A stretch of DNA of 64,000 nucleotides from CAZGMJ01 sp964526785 (GCA_964526785.1 CAZGMJ010000003.1:124001-188000); one strand, 5' to 3'. Counted from the first letter of the stretch, positions 10,628-21,023 are shown. Program-made: numbers and translations. The notes: generated by a model not told the origin, from the sequence alone.

Positions 10628-13600
10628 TCAATTGCCCGGCGTCGGCACAGCCGCACGCCAGCCACTCTTTGCATCCCATGCCGCCGGATGCGCATACACA
10701 TTCTCGATGGTCAGCGACTGCCCGCGACCGTCGGTATCCGGATACCACAATTCGCTGTATTCAAAACGCATAATGGCCGCCTCGAACGGGACAGGCAAAG
10801 CCAGTACAACCTGCTCGCCTCCGTTATTGAAGTTGCCCGTGTACTCGCCCGCTATTCGACTCGCCGAACCATATTCATCCTCAAACGCTCCGGCATCACT
10901 GACAACGACAATCCGCTCGCCCGGAGCCAGTACGTCCAATCCGAACGTGAACGCAACGCCCTCCGTGAAACGCACGCCGTTGACATCCAGCGGGACATCC
11001 CCGGTATTCACCAGCTCAACATAATCATAATCGCTCCCGGCTGGCGCATTATACATCAATTCGCTGATGCGCAGACCGTCTCGAATCGCCCGCGCTGAAG
11101 CGTAAGGATCATCGAGATTGACGACTTTCTCAACAGCACCCTCGAGTTCGACCGAGATAACGAAATCTGAACTGGTGTCCGAAACATTGAGACCGTGGAT
11201 CGCTAACAGATTCTCCCCGGCCTGTAATTTGTCGCTAAACGCCAGCATATCCACATACGCATCGAAGGCGTCGCCATCGGCTTCGTGGTTCCCATCCGCC
11301 TCGCTGTCCCACTGCGGAGCACCCGTGAAATTGCGCCGCCCTATTTCCACCCCGTTGAGATAGGCGACGAAGCCGTCATCGTATCGCACTTTGAGTACGA
11401 GTTCCGTCAACTCGGAAACATCCACCCCTTCGAAATCAAACGGTATCCGGACGTAGCATCCGGTCGCCCCGTCGTACATAGTGGACTCGACATCCAGACT
11501 CAGCAAATCCTCGTACCCGCTGCTGCGCTCGTACCCGATCCCGCCCGGGCCCTCGGAGCACAGAACCCAATCCGTATCATCGAAATCCATGTCGTCAAGC
11601 CAGTTCGCATCCGCAGCATCCTCCGAATCAGGTATGAGTACCCGCTTGTCGGCTGCCTCCGCAACGAGTATTACTCTCTCGACCAGCACCTCGGGCGAAA
11701 CGCCATTGCCAATGCCCGGCGTTGGCAGGTCGAAGAAACGGTACGTCACAGCACCATCCGGCGACCTTCCCTGAGAAATATCCGTTGTCTGTGGACCATA
11801 TAGAACCTTGTCAATCTCCCCCAGATTCGGATCGAACAGTGCCAACAATTCCCTATCGGGCGACAGCCGGAAACCAAGATGCCCCGGATCATCCGAATCA
11901 TCGGCCATGAACGCGCAGTAGCCATCCGGATCGATGAAGCTCAAGGGCCCGAGAGCACTCTTCTTGGGCTGGGTAATCGGATTGTCGGTCAGGTAAAGCC
12001 CGCTCAAATCGACGGGCAACTTGCCCCGGTTGTAGATTTCGATAAAATCCTCGGCAAGCAACACCCGCCCATCGGCGAACCACTCATTGATCCTCAGGTC
12101 CCGCACGTCGCCGAGAGCAGCAACGACATTGGCCGCTCCGAAAGAAGGCTTTGTCAAACCCCAGCGACCGCCCCGGCCTGTACGACCGACCGAATAGCCC
12201 CTGATCTGCGGCCCGAATTCCACCGAATCGAGCAACGCCCCGCCGTTTTTCGGCTTATCGAACAGATACAATCCTTCGCCGTCAGCCGACAGAGCAAAAC
12301 CAAGGTGCCTCGGCATTTGTGTCTCCAAATCGCCGTACAGCACAACATACCCGCCCGACTCGACCACCGGGTCATTCACTGACGAATCACTGAAGACGAA
12401 CTTCCACGGCTCGCCGGGATCGTCCGTCAGACTCATCCCGGTCAGGTCCAGCGGTTCCCGGCCGTCGTAGTATAGTTCGATCAGGTCGGGCTCCGATTCA
12501 TGCGTGTGAGCAAGCACCTCATTGATACGCAATGCCGCATATGCAGCGTCAACCACCCACGTCCCCGACACCGCGGCTGTATCCTCGCTCTGCCACTGCC
12601 CCGCCGCATTCTTGCCGATCACATGCACTCTATAGGACTGTCCATGCATTAACCCGGCCAACTCAATCGGTGTTCCAACCGAAATCTCTTCGCTCCACGG
12701 GCCGTTCGGATCGTTTACCGCATACTTATAACTCGCAATCCCCGGCCCGCCGACCATCAAAGTCGCTTCCGGGCTATAAGTCACAGGATCGGGCTCGCCG
12801 CATACTGCTGCCCCGGCCGGCACATATGCCCCCATATCCAGTCCGTACGCCCCGACGCCGGTGCCGCCCGAACCCGGCATCAAGTGATAATCATCGTTCG
12901 GATCGACAAACGTCGGCTCACAGTCAATATTGCCGACCCCCAGATCATGCCAATCCACGCCAATCATGCTCCGATGAACGGCAATATCCGTCGTGCCCCA
13001 CGTCGCATCATCCACATAGTAATGCGCCAAAGGCACGGGCGTCTCATAGAAAATGCAACCGTCGATATACGCCCCAATCCCGGGATCAATGCCGTCCTCC
13101 TGCGGTTCATCGAAGTTGATCGCCGCACCTGTGCATCGCACGACCGTGTTGTGCTCGAACCGAATCCAGGATCGATCCTTCACCAGCGCCGCATTGTCGC
13201 AGTCGATAAACAGGTTCCGAACGATAACGTGATTCGAACTGTGCCCCGCGTCGTAGCCGGAGGTGACGGCATAAGACTCCCCATCGAGCGAACTGAAGTT
13301 CCGATGGAAATTCATGAACGTATTGCCTTCTACATAAGCACTGGTCCCGTCCAGATCGAGCGCATCATCGCCCCCGCCAAGGAATACATTGCCGATGAAT
13401 CGAGGCATGACGTCCGCACCGCTGGTAGAGAAATCCAGAACGTCCTGCTTGTGTCCCGTGCAAACGCCGAAAACATTGTTTTCAAAAAGGATATAGGGGT
13501 CGGACCCCAGTGCGCGATGCCCTGAGACCGCCTGCGCCGTCGTGGACGGAAAAACGCTGTTGCGCACAACAACCGAACTGCTGCTGATGCTCAGAATCGT

Positions 13601-16600
13601 CCCGTTCGTACCGGCCCAGGTAACATTGTCGATCGACACCCGCGAATTACTGAGGCGAATCGAACTACCCTCCGAGGCATACTCCATATCCACATACGCC
13701 AGTCGATTATCCGCGTCGCTGTCAAAATCTATGCCGTTCCACGTGGCCGAAGAGCCCGGCTCGCGCGTCATTCGAATCCGCTCGAATTCCGTCCCTTCCG
13801 CCACCAGTCGCCCGCGCACGTCCAGTTGCGCGCTCCGCTCGAAGTATAACGTTGCACCCGCCTCAATCGTCAGCGTTGCTCCCTCCGGGACAACCATACT
13901 TCCGCTCACCCGCCACGGACCGGACGCAGCATCCAAAACAGTATCTTGAACCGGCATTCCCGCAATATCGGCGACATCGCCGTCGTCGTACCAGATATCC
14001 ATAGTATGCCGCTCAATGCGCGATCCTGCCGCATTTGGCTCGTCATGTGTATCCACGAATATCCGGTTGATTCCCGGATTCAGAGGCACCCCGCCTATTG
14101 ACCACGTCCCGTCCTCCTGAGACCATTGATCCACAATCATCCCACCGACCGCAACCGACGCAGTCGCAGTCGCATCGGCACGGCCTGACAGTGCTGCGAC
14201 AGGCTGGTTCGTCGCTGGATAACCGTTCGCTTCCGCCGGCCCTTCAATCGAGAACTCCTGCGGAATCATCGGCTCATCGCCCGCAGTGGGATAGCCGCCG
14301 TACAGGACGCTTTTGAGGCGGTCCGCCAGAAACTGCTTTATCCCCCGGCTGCCTTCTATCTCTGACTGCGATACCCAGTCGCCCAATAACTGATCCACCA
14401 GCGGATTGAATACCTCCGGGCGGAAGAGCGTCTCCGCCAACTCCCGATACTGACCGTAGTAACTCATCCATATCGCATCCTGATCGAACAAACGCCGTAA
14501 GCCTCGCACCCGGCTGTAACCCTCGATCTCCCAGTCCGGCCCGTACGAATGATCTCCCTGGCCCAGCAACGTATCCAGATCGTGCGGCAACAACCGGAAC
14601 CGCGGATCCTCCACGCCGCGATACATCGCATAATCGTCCCCCTCGCCCTCGTACAATCCCCCCTCCCGATTTCCCGCCAGCGCATCGGCGGACATATATC
14701 GCATCCACATGTGCAGATTGGCGACCTGCCCGACCTGCGACAGGAAATTCGCGTCGCTGATCTCGTCGTTGTTGAGCGTGTCGATCAACTCGAACAGGTC
14801 GGAGTAATCATACTTGGCGTTATTCGTCCGCTTCGGATAATTCTCCAGATAATCGGCCGGCTCGGGCATCTGCCCGGGATCCTGCTTGTAATACAAATCC
14901 GCATAGGTCGTTCCGCCGCCCGGCGGTTTCGCATACGTGCAGCGATATGCGTTGCCGTCATCGTCTTCCGGAAAATGACGCTTCGCCCAGTCGCTGTCAT
15001 AGACCTCCAACGCTACGTACGAGCCGTACGTGCGACTGTAGTCGCCCGCCGCAAGATTATCGCCGTTGACCCGAACCTGAACCGCTATAGCATCGGGTGC
15101 GGGTATCCCGGCCATCTGAAACAACGCGCTGCCCATCAATTGCAGATGCGGATACTTGCTGTTGATGTTCAGTGCGGTTACGTCCTTCCACGGATCGTCG
15201 TTGACAAAGTTGATGCGATAGTTGTTCGGTGGATCGACCCGCGTCCTGTTGCCCCGGTTGCGCACGCCCACCCGATAGCGAACTTCCAAATCGGCGCCGT
15301 CGATGCTGATGAAAGTCGCGTTCATCTGCGCATCACTGGCGCCCTCCCCGAAGAAAGGATCGCCTCCGTCGCCAATGTCCTCCAGTTCGCCGCGTTCCGC
15401 CTCGGTCATCACAATGTAATAGACCGACTGGCTTCCCGGTTCCCAGTAGTGATCGCCGGTGAAAGCCGAATCGACCTGATAGAGCACATTCGTCACCTGC
15501 TCGGCCGCACCGTCCACCATGCTGGGGGCGGGCCAGGTTCGCTTGAGCGACCCCGCACCGGCTGCTTCGACGAAGAACTCGACCACTGAACGGTTCGCTT
15601 GAGGCGTGATAACGGCACCGTACACGCCATCATCTGCTTCGCCGTCGCTATGCCCTCCGTCATCCAGCATCTCCACAACCGCATAACTCTCGGCCTCATA
15701 ATGCGGCAGTACATCCGCACCAACGTACTTTGAAGCATCGACCCGATAATGTAGATGCATCGTCGCTGCCGACCGCATCGCACTCGGAATCCGAGCCGTA
15801 ACCGTTACCGCCTCGTCGGACGCTGGGATCAACGGCCAATGCTCGACGTCAAGTATGAATGGTGCCGCATCAGCCGAAGCCCGTGTATTCACCGCCCCCG
15901 GCGAACCGCCGTCGGAAAGACTCGCCGTCCAGTTCTGACCGTATTCGTTCGACAGCCCAAGGCAGATCAGTTCCAGCGACTTGCGGCCCCCGTCGTGCGC
16001 ATCGGACCATACCCAGCCCCGATGGCCGTGGTCGTCGCCGCCGAGTTCCCGCTGTGCCCAGTCTCCCTGGTCGCAGTAGTGAACCACATCCATTCGCAGA
16101 CCCGACGCATCCACCAGTTCCACCCGCTCCCCCGAGTTGTTCAGACGGCTTGTCCAGCCACCCGTGAAGTTCTCGACGCCGGGATACTTCGCGGCAAACG
16201 CATTGACATCCGCAACCACCGCTACATATGCACCCGGCTCGATACCCACCTGACCAAACGTGAAATACACACCGTCCGTAAACTGCCAACCCGCCAGATT
16301 CACTGCCCGCGTCCCCGCGTTGTACAACTCAATATACTCCTCGCCCGTCGGCTCAGGCTCATTATCTGCGTGATACGGATGATACATGATTTCCGTAATC
16401 ACAACCCGGGGAACCTCGCCCTGATTCGAGCTGCCTGGCGTCGGTGACGCAAAAGTCTCCCATGTACCGGCCCCGTCGGACGACCGGCCGTATGACACGT
16501 CGCCCTGCTGCGGGCCGAACGTAATGCTGTCAATATCCTGCCCACCGGGATGAAACAGGCCTACCTGCTCGCCATCGGCCCCAAGTTTGAAGCTCGCATG

Positions 16601-17113
16601 AAGCGGCCCCTCAGACGGCTCATCGTCCGCCCAGATGACCAGATACCCGCCCGGCTCTATCGTAGTGACCTCGGGCTCGTCCGACGGAACTGGCCACATC
16701 AGAGGCTCCGTCAGTCGGTCCGTCAAATACAAGCCGCCAACATCGACCGGGCTGTCACCGTAATTGTACAACTCAATCCAGTCATCATCGTCGCCATGCT
16801 CATCGGTAAATGCGCCATCGTTCTTCGCCATAAACTCGTTGATGACCACGGTGATCGTCCCACCGCCCCCCGGCCAGTCGCTCGCCAATATGGCAAAATC
16901 CTTCCCCTCTACACTCCCACCGCCGTCGAAGTCCGCACAACCCGCTCCCGCACATCCCAAATCGAGCCATTGACCGGCAAACAACTCCAGGTCCCGCCAG
17001 TCCACCTTGCAGTCCCCGTTCAGATCCCCCACCGGACAGGCTCGCACCGAAGCGCACACGCCAAGCACTCCCAGACACAAACCGGGAACCAACAGGCTAA
17101 AGCGTAAGCGCAT
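10628..17113 (-). CDS. Giant secreted protein, tandem paralogue of the neighbouring CotH/lamin-tail protein
   Basis: A 2,161-residue exported protein with the same architecture as its downstream neighbour. The signal peptide is at 1-26 (LCLGVLGVCASVRA), dockerin-type loops at about 27-80, lamin-tail domains at about 85-330, a CotH-like domain at about 560-910 with HDLDTLLG near 843, a beta-helix at about 1050-1410, two lamin-tail domains (about 1526 and 1670), a jelly-roll-like segment near 1820 and a terminal lamin-tail domain near 2013. The start ATG directly precedes the basic region of the signal peptide. Only 75 bp separate it from the next paralogue, so they are probably cotranscribed. 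No sorting signal was seen at the C-terminus. Substrate and partner are unknown. Confidence 0.92.
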   Translation of the reverse strand: MRLRFSLLVPGLCLGVLGVCASVRACPVGDLNGDCKVDWRDLELFAGQWLDLGCAGAGCADFDGGGSVEGKDFAILASDWPGGGGTITVVINEFMAKNDGAFTDEHGDDDDWIELYNYGDSPVDVGGLYLTDRLTEPLMWPVPSDEPEVTTIEPGGYLVIWADDEPSEGPLHASFKLGADGEQVGLFHPGGQDIDSITFGPQQGDVSYGRSSDGAGTWETFASPTPGSSNQGEVPRVVITEIMYHPYHADNEPEPTGEEYIELYNAGTRAVNLAGWQFTDGVYFTFGQVGIEPGAYVAVVADVNAFAAKYPGVENFTGGWTSRLNNSGERVELVDASGLRMDVVHYCDQGDWAQRELGGDDHGHRGWVWSDAHDGGRKSLELICLGLSNEYGQNWTASLSDGGSPGAVNTRASADAAPFILDVEHWPLIPASDEAVTVTARIPSAMRSAATMHLHYRVDASKYVGADVLPHYEAESYAVVEMLDDGGHSDGEADDGVYGAVITPQANRSVVEFFVEAAGAGSLKRTWPAPSMVDGAAEQVTNVLYQVDSAFTGDHYWEPGSQSVYYIVMTEAERGELEDIGDGGDPFFGEGASDAQMNATFISIDGADLEVRYRVGVRNRGNRTRVDPPNNYRINFVNDDPWKDVTALNINSKYPHLQLMGSALFQMAGIPAPDAIAVQVRVNGDNLAAGDYSRTYGSYVALEVYDSDWAKRHFPEDDDGNAYRCTYAKPPGGGTTYADLYYKQDPGQMPEPADYLENYPKRTNNAKYDYSDLFELIDTLNNDEISDANFLSQVGQVANLHMWMRYMSADALAGNREGGLYEGEGDDYAMYRGVEDPRFRLLPHDLDTLLGQGDHSYGPDWEIEGYSRVRGLRRLFDQDAIWMSYYGQYRELAETLFRPEVFNPLVDQLLGDWVSQSEIEGSRGIKQFLADRLKSVLYGGYPTAGDEPMIPQEFSIEGPAEANGYPATNQPVAALSGRADATATASVAVGGMIVDQWSQEDGTWSIGGVPLNPGINRIFVDTHDEPNAAGSRIERHTMDIWYDDGDVADIAGMPVQDTVLDAASGPWRVSGSMVVPEGATLTIEAGATLYFERSAQLDVRGRLVAEGTEFERIRMTREPGSSATWNGIDFDSDADNRLAYVDMEYASEGSSIRLSNSRVSIDNVTWAGTNGTILSISSSSVVVRNSVFPSTTAQAVSGHRALGSDPYILFENNVFGVCTGHKQDVLDFSTSGADVMPRFIGNVFLGGGDDALDLDGTSAYVEGNTFMNFHRNFSSLDGESYAVTSGYDAGHSSNHVIVRNLFIDCDNAALVKDRSWIRFEHNTVVRCTGAAINFDEPQEDGIDPGIGAYIDGCIFYETPVPLAHYYVDDATWGTTDIAVHRSMIGVDWHDLGVGNIDCEPTFVDPNDDYHLMPGSGGTGVGAYGLDMGAYVPAGAAVCGEPDPVTYSPEATLMVGGPGIASYKYAVNDPNGPWSEEISVGTPIELAGLMHGQSYRVHVIGKNAAGQWQSEDTAAVSGTWVVDAAYAALRINEVLAHTHESEPDLIELYYDGREPLDLTGMSLTDDPGEPWKFVFSDSSVNDPVVESGGYVVLYGDLETQMPRHLGFALSADGEGLYLFDKPKNGGALLDSVEFGPQIRGYSVGRTGRGGRWGLTKPSFGAANVVAALGDVRDLRINEWFADGRVLLAEDFIEIYNRGKLPVDLSGLYLTDNPITQPKKSALGPLSFIDPDGYCAFMADDSDDPGHLGFRLSPDRELLALFDPNLGEIDKVLYGPQTTDISQGRSPDGAVTYRFFDLPTPGIGNGVSPEVLVERVILVAEAADKRVLIPDSEDAADANWLDDMDFDDTDWVLCSEGPGGIGYERSSGYEDLLSLDVESTMYDGATGCYVRIPFDFEGVDVSELTELVLKVRYDDGFVAYLNGVEIGRRNFTGAPQWDSEADGNHEADGDAFDAYVDMLAFSDKLQAGENLLAIHGLNVSDTSSDFVISVELEGAVEKVVNLDDPYASARAIRDGLRISELMYNAPAGSDYDYVELVNTGDVPLDVNGVRFTEGVAFTFGLDVLAPGERIVVVSDAGAFEDEYGSASRIAGEYTGNFNNGGEQVVLALPVPFEAAIMRFEYSELWYPDTDGRGQSLTIENVYAHPAAWDAKSGWRAAVPTPGN
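16989..17068 (-). repeat. 80-bp DNA segment identical to 10338-10417
   Basis: Upstream copy of the identical signal-peptide/dockerin segment, inside the 5' end of the upstream giant gene. Identity ends at a single-base change at 17069 on one side and 16988 on the other. Confidence 0.95.
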
Positions 17114-17672
17114 CTTCCAATTCCTTCACGAAACCTGCCGTCACCCCTCTCAGCCACAGGGTGATGCCGCTCCAACATAATGAGCGCACAAATCACCCGA
17201 AACATCCCTCTCATTGTACCAAATCCGGCCATTTCGGTCAATTTGCTTATCATTAATTTTGCCCCCACTTCCTCACTCGAACGCCCCATCGATGCAGCTT
17301 ACCGACCCATCCTCGCCGATTAGCGCCCGCCACGGCATGATGCCCGCAAATGTCTCAAGTCTCCCTGCCCCACCACAACTCGGCCGCGATTGAGTACAAC
17401 CCTGAGAACAAGCCGACAGAAATGCCATGCAGAAAGACCCGCCAAACCAGCGGGCCTCTCGCTTCGATCTTGACCGTATCTGCGTGAATCGCGGCCTTTT
17501 TGCTGAATCATGCCCGGCCTATTCCACGCGAACAAACGGTTTCCATCAGTGCTCGCAATCGTCCAATCACAGAAGGAATTCCGGGTATGCGGCCGGTGCC
17601 TGTGGATGCGCTAGCTTACCGCCGGGACCAGGTCCGGGGCTTTCCTCGCAGGCCAATCAGCAGCCGCCCATG
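17114..17672. other. Intergenic region, no convincing gene
   Basis: About 560 bp between the small exported protein and the giant gene. Short open frames exist on both strands but none has a recognisable domain, a good ribosome binding site or neighbours that suggest coding. The region should hold the promoter of the giant-protein operon; no clear sigma-70 boxes stood out. A weak terminator-like hairpin lies at 17431-17456. Confidence 0.6.
17431..17456 (-). terminator. Possible rho-independent terminator
   Basis: Read on the minus strand, a 5-bp GC stem (CCCGC/GCGGG, 7-base loop) is followed by TCTTTCT. It lies about 220 bp downstream of the stop of the 162-residue exported protein. The stem is short and the T-tract interrupted, so this is only a candidate. 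Confidence 0.3.
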
Positions 17673-18161
17673 CTACCCTGCATCGGCAAAGTCGCCCAAA
17701 TAGAACCAGTAGCCGGACCCTCCCGGGGCACCAATGTATTTCAGGCGTCCCCATTCATCGGTTACCGGACCGCCTTGCACATCTTTCTGGAGCGCATAGC
17801 CGTGCTCGCCGAATTCAAATTTCGAATGGGCGATAAGTCTCGGTGCGATCCGAAACCAATAGGTGACCTTGCCATCCTTGCGAATCCCGTCAACCGGGAC
17901 GGATGCGATTCGTGTCTTACCGTCAAAAACATCAAGGCGCGCCGTCAAGACAGGCGAGATCTTCCTTTTCTTCATCTCGACCGTTACATCAAACTGCTTG
18001 AGGCCTTCAACGTCTTTTGTTCTTACTGCAAAGGATATCCAGTCGCCCATTGCATTCTTGGGAGTCAACTGATGTTCTACCCACGCAGCATACGACTTCT
18101 GGACGGCAATCGAAACGAAAACCGCCGCCAGGAACAATAGCAGAGAGCTTCTACGCGTCAT
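17673..18161 (-). CDS. Small exported protein of unknown function
   Basis: A 162-residue protein not recognised as a known family. Residues 1-25 form a clear signal peptide (RRSSLLLFLAAVFVSIAVQKSYA) with likely cleavage before WVEHQ. The mature part is mostly beta-rich with charged residues, including FDVTVEMKKRKISPVLTARLDV and a glycine-rich end YIGAPGGSGYWFYLGDF. GAAAGGGTAAC precedes the ATG as a ribosome binding site. It lies 80 bp downstream of the VWA-protein gene on the same strand and may be the last gene of the sigma/VWA operon. Confidence 0.75.
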   Translation of the reverse strand: MTRRSSLLLFLAAVFVSIAVQKSYAAWVEHQLTPKNAMGDWISFAVRTKDVEGLKQFDVTVEMKKRKISPVLTARLDVFDGKTRIASVPVDGIRKDGKVTYWFRIAPRLIAHSKFEFGEHGYALQKDVQGGPVTDEWGRLKYIGAPGGSGYWFYLGDFADAG

Positions 18162-18241
18162 CGTTACCCTTTCCCATTCGCCGTTTGTTGGTATTCACTT
18201 CTCACGGCGATTGCCATACCGGTTTCTTCGGCATCCCAACT

Positions 18242-20287
18242 TCACATATCATCAGTCGTTCCGTCTTCCGATGCTTCCGGCCCCTCCTGCCTGCTCAGTC
18301 CCCTGGCGTTGGATATCAGACCAACCAGTTCGATCACATCCGGATTCGCGCCGAACTCTCCCGCCAGTTGCCCCACCGCCTCCAGCGTCTCATCCAGCCC
18401 GGCACCGCGCGCCCAGTAGCTCTTCCGCAGGATTTCCGCAAACTCCGCCACTCGCGCCGCCAGACGAAATTCCCTGCTCGCATTGGCAAATCCGTCCACC
18501 ACCTGGCCGGTCCTGAACGTGCTGTTGAATTCGGTCGCCTCGAATGTGTCGGCGTCTTTATAGCGAACGTACGTAGTCGCTATCGGCCCTTCCTTGCCCG
18601 GCCAGAGCTTCAACTCATACAAAGCCGTCGTCGAATGTCCCGCTCCCATCTCGCCTCCGTCGTACGTATCGTCCCGGAACTTCGCATCGGGTACGTCGCG
18701 ATTCTCATAACCGATCAGCCGGTAGCTGCGCACCACCTCAGGATTGAAATCGACCTGCACCTTGACGTCCCTCGCAACCACCTGCAGCGCCCCCGTCAGG
18801 TTCTCGCAGAAAAGCTTGCGGGCCTCGGCAATCGTATCGACATACGCGTAGTAGCCGTTGCCCTTGTCGCCGAGTCGCTCCATCAGTACGTCGTTGTAGT
18901 TGCCCATCCCGAACCCGATGGTCGAAAGCGTGATACCTTTATCCGCCTTCGATTTGATCATCTTCAAGATCTCCTCCGCCCCGGTTCGACCCACGTTAGC
19001 CACGCCGTCCGAACAGATAATCACCCGATTGATATGCCCGTCGCGAAACGCCTGCTCGGCCATCTCGTATCCGATGCGAATCCCTTCTTCCGCAAACGTC
19101 GAACCTCCCGAACGCAAAGACTCAATTGCCCCGACAATCTCGGACTTTTCCCCAAGGCTCCTGTGGTCCATGACCTTCCTGCCCCGGCTGCCGTACACCG
19201 CAATTCCGATCCGGTCTTCGGGCCTGAGTCGGTCGATAAGCAGCCGAAGCGACCGCTTGACCAGTCCCAGCCGATTCTCCCGGTTCATCGAGCCCGAAAT
19301 ATCAATCACAAACGTCAGCACCGCCGGCTTGCGATCCTCCTCGCGGATCTGCATGGCCTTCAGTCCCAGCCGCAACAGGTGGCTGTTCTTGCGGCCCTCG
19401 CCGAACGTCCATGGCGCCGCCTCCGCATACACCGCAAAGACATCCTCCTGCGGCGCCGGATAATCGTACTCGAAATAATTCACGAACTCCTCGACACGAA
19501 TCGCCTCCTCGGGCGGCATGTGCCCATCCAGCAGATATCCCCTCGCAACTGTGTAGCTGCCCGTATCGACATCGGTTGCGAACGTCGAAAGATGATCGTC
19601 CTCGGTGTCGACAAACGGATTGACCCCGTAGTTCTTGAAAAACATTGCATCGACATCTTCGCCGTTCGGCGGCGTCGTACCACCGTGCGCCATGCCAGGC
19701 CTGCCCGCGCCAGGCTCAGCACTTGGGTCAATGGCCGCCATCTCACCAACACTCCCTCCACGCGGAGTGTTGGCAGCAAGAACAGAGTCCTTCTGCTTCC
19801 AGTTGGCCACCAGAGTCTCGACATCCTTGGCTTGAGCACCGGCAGGCTTCGACCTGGTGTGACTCTGCGGCTCGGTCGTCGCCGCCGCCCCAACCGGTTG
19901 GCCGGTATCAGGGGGAACAACTGTACGTGGCACAGCCGGACCTCGATCCGAGTCAGAATTGTCTCTCGGCAACTGCGTATCGAGCGCCGGGGCCTTGAAG
20001 GCATATTGCCGGACCCTGTTCAACCGCGGAAACATCAGCGCAATCACCGCCCCGCACACGATCAGAATAGACGCCGCCCACACCGTGATTTTCATCCATT
20101 TCGTTTTCATGGTCTTCTTCCTCGTCCCTCGCGCACGATCAGCACCAGCCTCGTCAAGCTCGGCAAGAGCCCCTTCGACAACAGAGTTCGTAAATGCCTC
20201 GCTCGGCGTATCAGAATCGACCGTCAGCTTGACCAGTCGCGAGATGTTCTTTTCCAGATTGTCATTGTTGGACTTCATAGCGCTCAT
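18242..20287 (-). CDS. Membrane-anchored von Willebrand factor A protein (YfbK-like)
   Basis: A 681-residue protein with a cytosolic N-terminus of about 65 residues, one membrane segment (about 66-84, ITVWAASILIVCGAVIALMF), a low-complexity linker, a YfbK-type domain (VDTGSYTVARGYLLDGHMPP) and a VWA domain whose metal-ion site DISGSMNRENR keeps the DxSxS pattern, followed by a conserved C-terminal domain. VWA domains bind ligands through a divalent metal; here it would lie outside the cytoplasm. The start overlaps the stop of the ECF sigma gene by 4 bp. The short cytosolic part is therefore a candidate anti-sigma region, although no classical zinc-binding anti-sigma motif is present. Confidence 0.9.
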   Translation of the reverse strand: MSAMKSNNDNLEKNISRLVKLTVDSDTPSEAFTNSVVEGALAELDEAGADRARGTRKKTMKTKWMKITVWAASILIVCGAVIALMFPRLNRVRQYAFKAPALDTQLPRDNSDSDRGPAVPRTVVPPDTGQPVGAAATTEPQSHTRSKPAGAQAKDVETLVANWKQKDSVLAANTPRGGSVGEMAAIDPSAEPGAGRPGMAHGGTTPPNGEDVDAMFFKNYGVNPFVDTEDDHLSTFATDVDTGSYTVARGYLLDGHMPPEEAIRVEEFVNYFEYDYPAPQEDVFAVYAEAAPWTFGEGRKNSHLLRLGLKAMQIREEDRKPAVLTFVIDISGSMNRENRLGLVKRSLRLLIDRLRPEDRIGIAVYGSRGRKVMDHRSLGEKSEIVGAIESLRSGGSTFAEEGIRIGYEMAEQAFRDGHINRVIICSDGVANVGRTGAEEILKMIKSKADKGITLSTIGFGMGNYNDVLMERLGDKGNGYYAYVDTIAEARKLFCENLTGALQVVARDVKVQVDFNPEVVRSYRLIGYENRDVPDAKFRDDTYDGGEMGAGHSTTALYELKLWPGKEGPIATTYVRYKDADTFEATEFNSTFRTGQVVDGFANASREFRLAARVAEFAEILRKSYWARGAGLDETLEAVGQLAGEFGANPDVIELVGLISNARGLSRQEGPEASEDGTTDDM

Positions 20288-20856
20288 TCTTTCTCGGCCG
20301 TCGCAGCCATCTTCTGCAACTGCTTCCGTAGCGACGCCTTGGCACGATACAGCAGGCTGTGCACCGCCTTGGCCGTCGTGCCCGTTCGACGAGCGATCGC
20401 TTCGGCCGACAAATCCTCGGTGTACCTCGCCAGCAGTACGGCTCGCTCTCTATCCGCCAGCCGTCCCAGGGCCCGGTGCACCAGTTCCACAGTCTCCCGG
20501 CGTTCCAGCAATTCGTCTGGCATCGGTCTGGCGTCGATCGCTTCGAAGTAGGCCGCCATGTCGCCGTCAACAGTCGGTTGGCCCGCGCGCCTGCGAATCT
20601 CCAGACGGATGTTGTTGCGCGCAATACCCGCGATCCATTGTCCCGGACTGCCTCTGGACGGATCGTATGTCGCCCGCCCGCGAACGGCGTCGAACAGCGT
20701 CTTCTGAACCAGTTCCTCGGCCAGCGACGGATTCGGCCATCGTTTCATGAACAGGCCGTACAAAACGCGAACCTGGCCCGCCGCAAAACAACGCCATGCC
20801 TCGGCGTCGCCGTCGGCTATACCGCTCCGCCTGTCTTGATCGATCTCGTCAGCCAC
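20284..20856 (-). CDS. ECF-type RNA polymerase sigma factor
   Basis: A 190-residue sigma-70 family protein with region 2 (AEELVQKTLFDAVRGRATYDPSRGSP, about 45-72, then the helix around WIAGIARNNIRLEIRRR) and region 4 (about 120-180, ADRERAVLLARYTEDLSAEAIARRTG with a helix-turn-helix). No region 1.1 or 3 is present, as usual for ECF factors. It would direct RNA polymerase to a dedicated promoter set in response to a signal relayed by the membrane VWA protein encoded immediately downstream (4-bp overlap). It resembles the ECF plus membrane-partner pairs frequent in Planctomycetota. Confidence 0.93.
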   Translation of the reverse strand: MADEIDQDRRSGIADGDAEAWRCFAAGQVRVLYGLFMKRWPNPSLAEELVQKTLFDAVRGRATYDPSRGSPGQWIAGIARNNIRLEIRRRAGQPTVDGDMAAYFEAIDARPMPDELLERRETVELVHRALGRLADRERAVLLARYTEDLSAEAIARRTGTTAKAVHSLLYRAKASLRKQLQKMAATAEKE

Positions 20857-21023
20857 TTGCAGAAACGTTCCTTTCCGATGCCAACATCTATAAGTATTAT
20901 GCGCGCGCCGCCGGAATTACTCACATATTTTCACATCCCCCTCACACAATGCGCGCACCGGCACTAAGAATGGATGTTGCAGGAATGATAACGACATGAA
21001 TTCTACGGCCGAAGCGTGCCGCG

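Noticed and set aside
18017..20551. Plus-strand open frame of about 840 codons across the VWA gene
   Set aside because: Antisense shadow of a well-supported gene with a sigma-factor partner; composition is arginine/leucine-rich and no domain is visible.
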